Shown here piece after piece: positions 44,155 through 54,522 of a stretch of 64,000 bases of DNA. Position numbers and translations under genes: made by a program. This stretch comes from Dryococelus australis (taxonomy: Eukaryota; Arthropoda; Insecta; Phasmatodea; Phasmatidae), in NCBI GenBank assembly GCA_029891345.1, contig CM057009.1:86165916-86229915 (forward strand), written 5' to 3'. The stretch's first letter is position 1, and the number at the start of each line of letters is the position of its first letter. The notes under the pieces are model-generated. The model had not been told where the DNA came from, searched no databases, and worked only from the letters and a program-made list of their open reading frames with translations.

Positions 44155-47060
44155 GGTAAAAAATTTAGGAATGAGTAGTCGGTTCAATAAAATAAAATAC
44201 ATTTAAACAGATAAAGGTAAGGTATTTAAAACAAAAATAAATATTCAAATACTCGAAGGTTCAAACCAGATGTAACAAAGGGAAATGCTACTACTGCAAT
44301 TAGCCTTAAATGCTCAAAAATAAAACTTGCTGAAAAATAAGAGGTTGCCTCCACCACATTCTTGAAAAGAATGACAACAAACATAAGGGTAAAAACAAAG
44401 CCGTATTAAAACCAGATGCCTCACTCGCTTCTCAAAACTAAACAGTTAATCACATTATTTATACTCGATTATTCCAATGAAGCGTTAGTTAAAATAAAAC
44501 ATAGAGAAAACAGGTTAATTTAAACATAGACCAAAAGGAAGTTTAAGCGGTTGGTTTTTTTTTTTTTTGGGGGGGGTGGGGGGAATTACTACTTGCTTAC
44601 AGCTTACAGTGAGATACACAGGGACCGCTTCACAGTTCCAGTGCCACCAAGGAGTTACATGGCATGCTGTAGCTCACACGTACTCAACTTATGCTTATTT
44701 CTAAGTACTTAACTATAACCCAAAAATACAGCTGCTTGCACGAGAGAGAAAAATTCAGCTGAAATAGAAATCAGTTTTTGAGAAAAAGTAGAAGGAATAC
44801 ACACCAAATATAAAAAATAAGTGTTTATTAAATGAGTACTAATAATGATAAACAGCAATATTTTACATTAAATAGACAACAAGCTATTTAAAATAAAAGG
44901 AACAATCACCATTTATATGTGAGTGTAAAAGATAACTGAATAAAAAAAAAAAAATGATAAACATAAAGAATCTAACAGCAACAAAAACAATCAATAGAAT
45001 TTAGAGAAACAAAAGTAAACTTCTGATTAATAACAATAATATAATTTATTAAGTTTCCTTAGTGAGTATTGCTCTGGTTAGTAATTTTTTAATAAAAAAA
45101 AAGTTTTGTCTTTGATTTCAGGTAACAAATCTCAACAATTTAAATAACAACAAGTTATTATTTAATAGTGTCTTTTTCTGAATTACCATATTATAACTGG
45201 TATTTACAATCATGAAAGAAAATAATTCTTCGAATTAGACAAATGAAAAAAGAGAAAACACTTAAGCGGAGTCTCATAGGCCTCTGTAATAGGGAATTTA
45301 AGTACTGTTCGGAGTTACGAAATTCAAATATAAAATCTGGTAACCAATACAAAACTCTGATAATTTTGAGCCGGATCTTTGTGCCAGAGGTTAGCTCATT
45401 CCAAATATCAAAGATAACTGCTGCATTAATACATGAAAATCACTCGTGGAACAATAAGCAGCTATTAGTTCCTCCAAATACAACTTTAATTTACTTATAA
45501 TGGGATTGGTCTGAAATTGATCTTTAATGCAAAAGGTGAAGTAGAAAATAATTTGACGTAAATAACTGTAACGGAGTAGTACTTAACAAAACACTAATGC
45601 TAATCATTTGAAATAGGCACTGACAACCAGTTAACTTCAGTACAGTATACCAACCTAAGACAAATTCCCATAAACAAAATAATGCAGATGAGATAAAAAT
45701 TAAAATAAAATTACTGAAATCAAATTAATTCTCAATTACACTTATCGTCAGCAATAACGTCTCGAGAAAAAGGTTACTACTTATTAGCAACTGAAAAACA
45801 TCAACACTATAAAAATTGTCCAATTAAGTGTAGTAACCCATAACCTTGAATCATCACATTAACGTCTAGATGATAGCGGCAATGAAGTGTATATATATTG
45901 AAATTTTTTTTTTTTTTTCAATGTTATGGGCTACTAGATTTAATTGGACGATTATTATAGTGTATATATATTATATATATCTGCAATGTCTGCTCGACTA
46001 CTACTCTAACCCATAAGAAGGACTATTTAAAGCCTTCGTTGGGGCCATTTTTCGTGCTTTGCAGGGAAAAATGTCCCGACCAAGTAAAACAAACAAAACT
46101 TTATGCAAAAATACTTATCGCATCATGAAGATTCTTGACAGTCTCCTCCAGACTGCCTCACCCCACGTCTGCTCTCCTCGACAGCTAGTTTCCAACAACA
46201 GCGTAGTGTCTGACCTTGTCTGATGTCATATCTTTTCCCACACTGCCTCAAGCCAATCAGAACACTCCATGAATCCCCTAACGACAGCTTGTAGGCATGT
46301 GCTCATCTCCAACTAGATCCCCTTGAGCATCCTACACTTCGTCTGCTGTCCTCAGCGCGAAACCTTCCCCTGTCCCCCAACAGCACCTACAAATTCACGG
46401 CTGTCAGAGTGAAATATCCCTGTCAGTAAAGCTCCCGGAATTCACGCAGTAAAACAGAGCAACACAAAAACAAATTGCAAGAAAAGGGATAGAAAACGTT
46501 AGACACCCAGCGACGACTGAAAAAAATTGTGAAACAGTGGTTGATGGCCAAATGGAAATGCTGAGGCTTATATTTTGTAACGGGAAGAGCTTTTGCAGTG
46601 AAATTCTTTAAAATAAAAAATTAATGTAATGTTTCTTTGTTGCATCATAAAAGATATATTCAATTTTATTAGTCAAACAATTAAATGTTTGCAATGCCAC
46701 ATAACACATAAGACAGATAGGACCTCAAGAGAGTCTGATGGTTCTGACTGCATACTGCATGTGTCTGCCACAACAACCGCGCAGAAGTCTTAATACACCC
46801 TTATGATAAGTCAAGTCCAGGGCAATGAGCACCGCTACATACACCCAGAAAAACACACATGCCGCCCGTATAATGCAAACGCTGTTTAATGCTAGAGAGA
46901 GGGTAAGGCAGTTTCTTTTCACGGTTTTTCCTTGCATAAAATTTTCCTTCCATACAGTCCTACCGTAGCGAAGAGGATTTCACCCTTTCTGCATTCCTGC
47001 TGCCAAGAAGAAAACAATCACCTTAATGCCAAAATGTTGCAGTCACACTACTACATTACC
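44155..47060. other. Presumed LTR and unassigned DNA; GC-rich CCAAT block at 46.13-46.40 kb
   Basis: The lower part should be the 5' LTR of the gag at 43.9 kb. A C-rich block with AAGCCAATCAG at 46250-46260 resembles the 27.7 kb block. A T15G8-type homopolymer pair lies at 44555-44582. A poly(A)/poly(T)-rich stretch with TATATA lies at 45890-45980. No protein was recognised. Confidence 0.35.
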
Positions 47061-47068
47061 ACTGTCCA

Positions 47069-47380
47069 TCACACACCTTCCTTTCCAAGTTGCACAAGTC
47101 CGTGTTTTGCTCTAGGGATAGATGAACGACTCTGTTCATCTTCCAAATTTTCGACCAGTTCCATGAGACTGAACAATTTTGATACACAACATTTATATTC
47201 ATTGTCAACATTTATTCCTGCTAATTTTTCAATGTCAGGTAAAGAATTTGCCTGAAGGACACTGTGCAATAACTTAAGCAAATCAGCAACAATTCTTTAT
47301 ATGAGTGAAATGCAATGAGTTTTCAAATCGTATGACAACTCCTCCTTTATGAGGAACTCGGGAACAATAGTGCTAGACAT
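47069..47380 (-). pseudogene. Gag N-terminal fragment of a third gypsy element
   Basis: From ATG 47380-47378: MSSTIVPEFLIKEELSYDLK, then a stop, then an open stretch with VADLLKLLHSVLQANSLPDI and an acidic region. The start shares TIVPE, (V/I)K(D/E)E and following residues with the gag start at 37,787, so the two elements belong to related families. A weak PBS-like sequence (TGGTGATCAAGATGGTGACC, - strand, 47533 leftward) lies 150 bp upstream. The rest of the element is not contiguous. Confidence 0.5.
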
Positions 47381-47540
47381 CTTAAATCAATTACTTATGG
47401 AAGGATAACACAACACAAAAAAAATTTCTTCTTTCTTATTAACATAAACTGTTAGTTTTTTTAAAAATATAACTACCAACCAACATGATAATTATTTTTA
47501 TACAACCACTACAGGTCACCATCTTGATCACCAATCCAGC

Positions 47541-49760
47541 ATGTGGGTGGAAGGGGAGATAGGTCCACATGCAAACACATACACAAAGGGGCCACACATG
47601 GCAAAACAAGAAAACCATGCTCTGCTACTATACCTGCAACACCTCCTTTTTCGACTGCGGAAACCAGGTCTGCTGAGAGACCCTCTACCCTTCAGGATGT
47701 TAGGTAATTCAACTCTGTCTCACATGCTATACAACAGTACTAAATTGTATGCACGCCCGCTGGAATAAAAAGAGCCTCGTCTTAAGGTAATCATGTATCT
47801 CTGCCCAATACACCATTTATAAAACCATGCACCACAACTTATCATTATTTCATGAGAAGAGTAATTCGTTATATAAATGTGCTACCAGGTTCTCAACAAA
47901 GAATATTAACACTTTGCCAGCTTTCAGTTTGATTGGTAGGTTTATTATCATTATTGCACGCTGCTTTGATTACAACACTTTTCACTAAAATTGTTATTAA
48001 AACTTCAGCCAATGTACACGCTTGCCACATTTCTGTTCTTTTACATATTGCAAACGAATTATAATAAAATTAATTTACTTAGAAAATTTATTTGGCCACC
48101 ACAGTTTTTTTGCACAAAATATATCTATTCCACACATGCTACATTTCCATTAATGTACACAAAATACCCCATGAATGATTAACTTATTAAAACTTTTTCG
48201 ACCTCCTGATTTCTTGCATAAAACATATATTTTCATTATGTGGCATAAGGAGAGTCGCTACCGAGGCTGGCAACATGCTGGCTTAACTGTTTGTCATCAA
48301 AATCACCAAACTTCTGATGCAAACGCTCACAATTTAATTTGGGCATAAAAACAAGTGCATCGTTCTCATACCTCTTTAGCATGCTGGAGACATGCCATTG
48401 TGAAGAAACATCTTAAGAAATATTCTGTCGTTCTGTTCCCCAGCACACACAAAAAGTGCCTTGAAGCCCAGCGTGCTGTAGCACCTTAGAAATGGACGAG
48501 CTGGTCAGCTGATCACCCGCTGCACCACTCTGTGTAATAACGCAGGGTTGCAGATCTCTACAGTTGAACACATTCGGTTAAAAAATACGGTCAACATTAA
48601 TCTGAGAAAATAGCATGCCACAAATTTGCACAGGATGCCGACCAACGGTATGAATTTAATTTTCACAGTTACATGCTACAGCACTCCCGACATACGGCAA
48701 ATCGCAACTTAACGAGTTGCAGGCAACACAGCTGCATTCGTTAAGAGAAACCTAAAGTTCCAAGTGCCAGAATATTGACACATTCGGTTCAGGTAGAAAA
48801 TTTCTTCTCGTTTCACACACTAACATAACTACTGCCGCAATCTACAACGCGCATGCTGGCCACGAAACTTTTCGGCTATTTACATAGTCCCCGCTGATGA
48901 CGATCCACTTGCCGCACACCCGAGCATTGACTTACCATACCAACCGCTCCATATGTACCGCAACAACCACATGTCACCATGTTCGGCAGCCTGCTGGCTC
49001 TCGACTCGTTTTTCCTGCTACTACGCCATGTGCCACTTGCACCCCAGCCAAATTACTTCAAGGCCATGTAGGTGGTGAGCTCTGGCGGTGACTCTTTACA
49101 CTAGCATATCACTATACTTCACATAAAAAACATAAAAGCGTACATGCCAGTACTAATTACAATTACATATACATATAAATATCAAAGTAAATCTATATGT
49201 GTATATATATATATATCTGGTAGTAGTAGGCCGGCCTAGACAATATAAATTGATAAAATACTTCATGCTAAACCATAGCAACTTGCCAAGCCATTGCCAA
49301 CAGCAAAAAAAAAAACAACCAGAGGCATCAAATTACCCTGTGATGAACCACTTTGTCACAATTACCGCCCCCCTGACAATTTACGGGGGGGGGAGGGGGG
49401 GTAATCACATAAGCTCCGCCAACCGTTTGCAAATCACCAGGTCTTATAGCAACTCACTCATCTATCTCAATATTCAACACAAACCTAACAACTGGGATGC
49501 CGGGACATCAACATCTAGCACAACAAATACAGCAAGATTATTTCCCCATAAAAAATAACAGAGCAGAAAAAGCAACAGATAAGAAACACAGAAAAATTAC
49601 ATTGACATAAAGATAAGAAAGCAGGAACAATATGGGACTTTAAAAATCCCGCAATTTAGCCAGATAATATTTTCAAGGAAAATTAGCATGGGTAGATTCT
49701 ATAGTCAGCAGAGTAAAGTTAAAGATAATGTTTATATTTTATTATCCACCTGAACTTAAA
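47541..49760. other. No gene assigned; one coding-like stretch on the - strand
   Basis: Mostly AT-rich. Around 48,395-48,235 the - strand reads an open stretch, KRYENDALVFMPKLNCERLH then FGDFDDKQLSQHVASLGSD, ending in a TAA. It looks coding but is unrecognised. Homopolymer G/A runs occur at 49,384-49,400. Confidence 0.35.
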
Positions 49761-50121
49761 TGTAAGGCAAGATGGCCACCACAGACGGACTACAGGTTGT
49801 GTTGTTCCGTATTTAAGGTTGTTTTGGCTTGTGATTAGTTCCAGCAATAGGTGTAAATATAGGTGGAGTAGTAGTTTGAGGTATAATTAGAGTTACGATT
49901 AGTGTTTTATGTGGTAATTAGTTATAAGAAGGAAGTAGTGTCCGATTGTGTGCACCAGGCCGAGGCCTTTGTTATTGTACGAGGGTAAAGGGTGTATGGT
50001 GTAAGTTAGGCTAGTTAAGAAAGTGTGTGTATACGTAGGTATTTGGTGTATTTTATAAGGGAGAGTAGTTTTAGTTTTAAGTTAGTTAAATTATTTTTTT
50101 TAAGAGAGGGTAAAAAATGAA

Positions 50122-51629
50122 ATGGTAGGGAGGTGTAAGTGTAGGGGCTGTGGAAAGGTGTGGAGAAGGTTAGATAGTGGTGTGCAGTGTGACCAGTGTG
50201 GCGGCTGGTACCATGTTGGCTGTATAGGGATCAGGGAGGAGGAACTGGGATCGCTACAGGAACATGAGTGGAAGTGTGAGGAATGTGCTGAGGGAAAGGG
50301 TTTAGTGGCAGTGGTAGGGAACAAATTAAGGGTAGAGAAGGAAACACAAATAAGTGGAGAAGGTGGAAACTGGATTTGGGATATGCTGAGGGGAAGCTTT
50401 GTAGAGGATGTGCCAGTGCCAATGGAAGTGGCTAAGGAGGAGAGGTGGAAAGGGGAGATGGTAGATTTGATGAGCAGGAAAGAGAGGGAAATGATGCATA
50501 GGATTGAGAGGATGGAGGAAAAGGTCAGAAATGAGATGGGTAAGAGTAGAGTTGAAATGAGGGTGGATAAGTTAGAGGAGGAGTTGGAAGATGTAAAGTC
50601 CACAGGAGGAAAAGCTGAGTAGAGAGGAAGAGTTAGGCAAAATGCAAGTAGGGCTGCAGAAGGAACTGCAGGAGGAAAGGCAGAGGAGGAGGGAGGCAGA
50701 GATAGAGGTGGTAAGATTAAGGAGGAGGATAGATGAGTTTGAGGCAGTAGAAAGGGATAAGGCAGTAGGAGACATAAGACAGCAAATAAGGTTAGAGGAG
50801 CAAGAAATAGTAGCAAGGGATAATGTGATAGTAGTAGGCAGTAAGCAATCAGGAATAGAGGAACGGGAATCAGAAAGCAGGGAACAGACAGTGGTAGAAG
50901 GTAGGAAGCAGTATACTGAGGCTTGCAACTGTGTGATTAGCAAAGACCAGCAAGCAGGAGAAAGTGGACAGTTCAGGGCCAGAGGGGAGAGAGGAGGGCT
51001 GGCCAAAGGGAGGGAAACAAGGTTGCTGCAGGAGGCCTGAGACAAGGGTAGGTAGGTGGTTGGAAGAGCACAAAGCAGGAACAGGTTGTAGGAAGGGAGC
51101 CAGAGGTAGTTTTTTCTAGGCAGCTCTATTGTAAAGGGGGTGGAGCTGAGGACTATCAGGAAGGAAATTACATATAAAGCAGCATTTGGGGGGGGGGGAT
51201 ACCAGGGATTTGGAGTAAAGGGTTAGTGGTATGAAAGGTAACAGGGTGGCAAAGGCTGTTCTCATTCATGTAGGGGGAAATGACCTGGCTCATAGGGAGG
51301 TGGGGCAGGTGGTAGAGCGGGACCTCAGGAGATTGCTGAGGAAAGTGCAGGAGAAGTTCTGTGTAGCTAGGGCAGTAGTCAGTGGCGTGCTGGTTAGGAA
51401 AGGAGTATCCTATAGGAAGGCAGTGGCAGCGAGTGAGGTATATGAGAGGGTGTGTAGGGATTTGGGGGCTACATTTATAGATAGTAGGAAATGGGTAGGC
51501 TGGGAAAGTGTAGGGAGAAACCAGGTTTACCACACAGAGCAGGGAAAGAGGATTATAGGTGATCTGCTAGGTAGAGAAGTAGCTGGCTACATGGAGAGGG
51601 TCAGGGCGGAGCAGCAGTTGTTGAAATAG
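50122..51629 (+). pseudogene. CR1 ORF1: PHD finger, coiled coil, SGNH esterase
   Basis: ORF1 encodes the RNA-associated protein of the element. Frame 1 (50122-50622) starts MVGRCKCRGCGKVWRRLDSG and shows a PHD-type zinc finger with C-x2-C, CDQCGGWYHVGC and W-K-C-E-E-C, followed by Glu/Arg-rich helices. Frame 2 (50642-51040) continues the coiled coil. Frame 3 (51231-51629) has VLIHVGGNDLAHRE (GxND block III of SGNH hydrolases) and DSRKWVGWESV...YHTEQGKRIIGDLL (His-containing block V), the esterase half. Two frameshifts separate the three parts, and the block I Ser was not identified. Poly-G (51188-51198) adds to the uncertainty. An ORF1 with this domain order is known from CR1 elements. Confidence 0.8.
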
Positions 51630-51698
51630 CAATCAGTTAGAAGCAAGGAAACGGAAGGGGAGAGAAATGGAGAGGATAGCATTGATGAGGCCGCAGGG

Positions 51699-54463
51699 GT
51701 GGAGATAGGAGGTAAGCAATGTAGGATGGTAAAGCAGAGTACTAGTTTTATACTAGTAATGGTGGTGAACTGTAGGAGTATGTACAACAAGCTGGAGGGC
51801 TTCTGGGGAAAGGTTGAAGGATATGAGGCAGATATAGTGGTATCTGTGGAGACTTGGTTGACTGAGGAAGTACTGGACATTGAGTGCAGGCAGGATGAGT
51901 TCACCATCTTCAGAAGAGACAGGGATAGGAGAGGAGGAGGAATAATGGTGTGTGTAAGGAAAGGGCTCAAAGGGGCGGTAGAATGGGTTAGTGAGGATAT
52001 CGAGGTAATGGAAATTAAATTGAGTGGTAGTAGTAATAGGAGTATTACTTTGCTGGCAGCGTATAGACCAGGCAGTGGGTTGTTGTAGCAGGGGATTTGA
52101 ATATGCCAGGGGTGAAATGGATAGAGGGTGCAGAAGGAATGGGCAGTATGATGCAGAGAATGGCAGCACAGTTAGTCAACAGAAGTTTAGTCCAGGTAGT
52201 AGAAACACCTACGAAATGGAATGAGGAGGGTGTTGGGTCAGTGCTGGATGTGGTGTTGGTCAGACCTAGGAATGCTGTAGTTGGTGCAATAGTATTGGAT
52301 GGTATAAGCGACCATCATATTCCGGTTGTGGAAATTGTGATTGGCAGGATGAGGGAAGTGCAAATGGCAGAAAGGTTGGTGTGGCAGTATGGGAGAGGAG
52401 ACAAGAAGGGGGCAGAAATCTTCCTGAGAGATATGGAGGAGGGTGTAGAGGGGTTGTGGAGGGCGTTTAGAGGACTAATGGAGGTTATGTTGGAGAAATT
52501 TGTGCCAATGAAAAGGTTACGGACTGGGGGAGACCCCCCATATTATGGACAGGAGATTTTGAAAATGAAGAAGAAGTGCAGAAAATTACATGCCAAGTGG
52601 AGAAATGAAGGGATGATAAGATCTAAAGAAATTATGAAACAAATGGATAGGGAGCTTGAAAGGAAGATCAAACAGGCAAAGAATGTATTTCTGGGGAACA
52701 TGGTGGAGGAAGGAAAAGGAAAGGAATGGATGATATTTTTTAGGTATGTTAGGCGGTTAAGGGGAGGGGAGGAAGGGATCCCTCTGCTAACAGGAAGGGA
52801 TGGTAGGCATGCAACAAATGACCAAGAAAAATCGGAGATGCTGCAAGGACAGTACTTGTCAGTGTTTGAGGCAAAGGAGGGTTGGAATAGGGGGACAAAC
52901 AGGGTTCGGGGGGTGTTTAGTGAGTTTAAGATGGAGTGGGAGATAGAAAAGGTAATTAGGGGTTTGGAGAGCAGTAAGGCAGGGGGGCCAGATGGGATAG
53001 GAAACGCAGCACTAAAGATTGGTGGCAAGGAGTTGGCAAAATATTTAGAAATGCTGTTTAAAAAGTCCTTAGGAGAAGGTAAGTTACCACAAGATTGGAA
53101 GGATGCTATGGTGATACCTATACACAAGCAGGGAGAGGATAGGGGGAGACCTGACAGCTACAGACCGGTGAGTCTCACATAAAGTACAGGAAAAGTAATG
53201 GAGAGGCTGGTGGTGCAGTATGTGGTGAGGGTTATGAACAATAGGAATTGATTGGAGGAGTCCCAGCATGGTTTCAGGAGGGTTTACTCATGTGAGACTC
53301 AGCTAGCTGGGTTATTAGAGGATCTGGTGCAGGTAGTTGATGAGGGGAAGCAGGTGGATGCCTGCTTCATAGATTTTGAGAAGGCATTCGATAAGGTGCC
53401 CCATGGTACATTGATGAGGAAAGTGGAGACGCTGATACCAGACAGGAGGATAGTGGAATGGATAGGGGACTTTCTCAGGGGGCGAAGGCAGAGGGTGAAA
53501 GTGGGGGAGGCAATATTGGAGGAAAAGGAGGTTACGTCAGGCGAACCACAGGGAAGGTTGCTGGGTCCTTTGTTATTTACCATAATGGTAAATGACATGG
53601 GTTTGGGGATTAGGGGAAAAATCAGATTGTTTGCAGATGATTGTGTTGTATATGCTGTGGTGGGAGAGGGGGGCAGAAATTTGCATGTGGTCATTGATAA
53701 GATATGGTTGTGGACCAGAAAAAATAAAATGAAGATAAATGTAAGAAAAACTAAGGTAGTGAGGTTCACAAGGAAGAAGATGATAAGCAGGGACATGTAC
53801 AGATGGGAGGGACAAGAGATAGAAGAAGCAGCAGAATATAATTATCTAGGGATTGTACTGTAGAAAGACCTCAGGTGGAAAAAACGGGTAGAGAGGGTGG
53901 TAGCAAAGGGAAGAAGGGCTCTGGGTATGCTGGGAAGGGTGCTAAATGGAGTCAGCTGTGAGGTGAAGGAGAAGGCGTATGGCACAATGGTAAGGCCAAT
54001 GTTAGAATATGCTGCAGCAGTATGGGACCCGTATGTGGAGGTGGAGGTGTGAGAACTGGAAAAGGTACTGAGAAAGGCAGCAAGATGGGTGAAGGGTAGA
54101 TGGAGAAGGCAAGGGCAGGATGATGAGGAAGAAGGGAACTATAGGCCATCAGTGATGATGAAAGAAATGGGGTGGAGCTCATTGAATGACAGGAGGAAAG
54201 TTGAACGGTTAGTCAGGATGTACAGGGTGGTGAATGAAGAGGGAGGATGGGGAGGGCTACAATGCAAGCTAAGTAAGGGGGTGTTTAGGGGAAGTGGAAA
54301 CAACAGTGAGAAGCTTCAGAGGGTGTGGAGGAGAACGGAGTGGGGTTGGCAGTCCATGCTTGTGAGGTCTGTGAGGGAGTGGAATGTGTTGAGGGAGGAA
54401 TTGGTATCTGTGAGAGGGGTTGGTAAATTCAGGAAGGGAGTGGGAAAGGAGTTGGTTGGGTGA
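51699..54463 (+). pseudogene. CR1 ORF2: endonuclease and reverse transcriptase (copy 2)
   Basis: The APE-type endonuclease begins with VNCRSMYNKLEGFW, then VSVETWL, RRDRDRRGGGIMVCV and AAYRPGSG (51699-52080). There the frame shifts at what looks like a short internal deletion, because VVVAGDLNMPGVKW (about 52080-52121) follows at once. Endonuclease ends with VLDVVLVRP and ISDHHIPV (the SDH motif). From 52097 a single frame runs to 54463 through RT motifs SKAGGPDGIGN, DFEKAFDKVPH, GEPQGRLLGPLL and LFADDCVVYA. It carries only four in-frame stops (TAA 53180, TGA 53249, TAG 53861, TGA 54050), each at the same codon as in copy 1. Confidence 0.9.
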
Positions 54464-54482
54464 AGGAGAGGTGAGAGAGCTC

Positions 54483-54498
54483 GCTACCGAGCGGTAGC
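54483..54498 (+). promoter_or_regulatory. Hairpin in CR1 3' UTR
   Basis: GCTACCG-AG-CGGTAGC forms a 7 bp stem with a 2-base loop just before the 3' end. The other copy has ACCACCGGGCGGTAGC at 22179-22194, with a weakened stem. A 3' hairpin could be the RNA structure recognised by the RT; this is inference from position. Confidence 0.5.
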
Positions 54499-54522
54499 CT
54501 AATTGCGAGTGTATTTATGTAT

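Larger units (their letters stand above)
49770..54522 (+). mobile_element. CR1-type non-LTR retrotransposon, near full length
   Basis: Contains a 5' UTR-like region (49770-50121), ORF1 with PHD and esterase domains, ORF2 with endonuclease and RT, and a short 3' UTR with a hairpin. The pairing of PHD finger and SGNH-type esterase in ORF1 with an APE-type endonuclease/RT ORF2 is characteristic of the CR1 group (established knowledge). No LTRs. The 5' end is uncertain; the 3' end is set by comparison with the other copy, which stops matching about 15 bases after GGTAGCCTAATTG. Confidence 0.88.

Noticed and set aside
46070..46220. MSRPSKTNK... ORF after an acceptor-like TTTGCAG and TATTTAAAG
   Set aside because: Short, ends at the C-rich block, and unrecognised; splice and TATA resemblance is weak.
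46725..46937. 70-codon ORF with a hydrophobic helix
   Set aside because: No homology, no promoter or context; the hydrophobic stretch is within chance expectation.
50100..50816. 238-codon - strand ORF
   Set aside because: Ser/Leu/Pro-rich antisense of the CR1 ORF1, whose sense strand shows a clear PHD finger.
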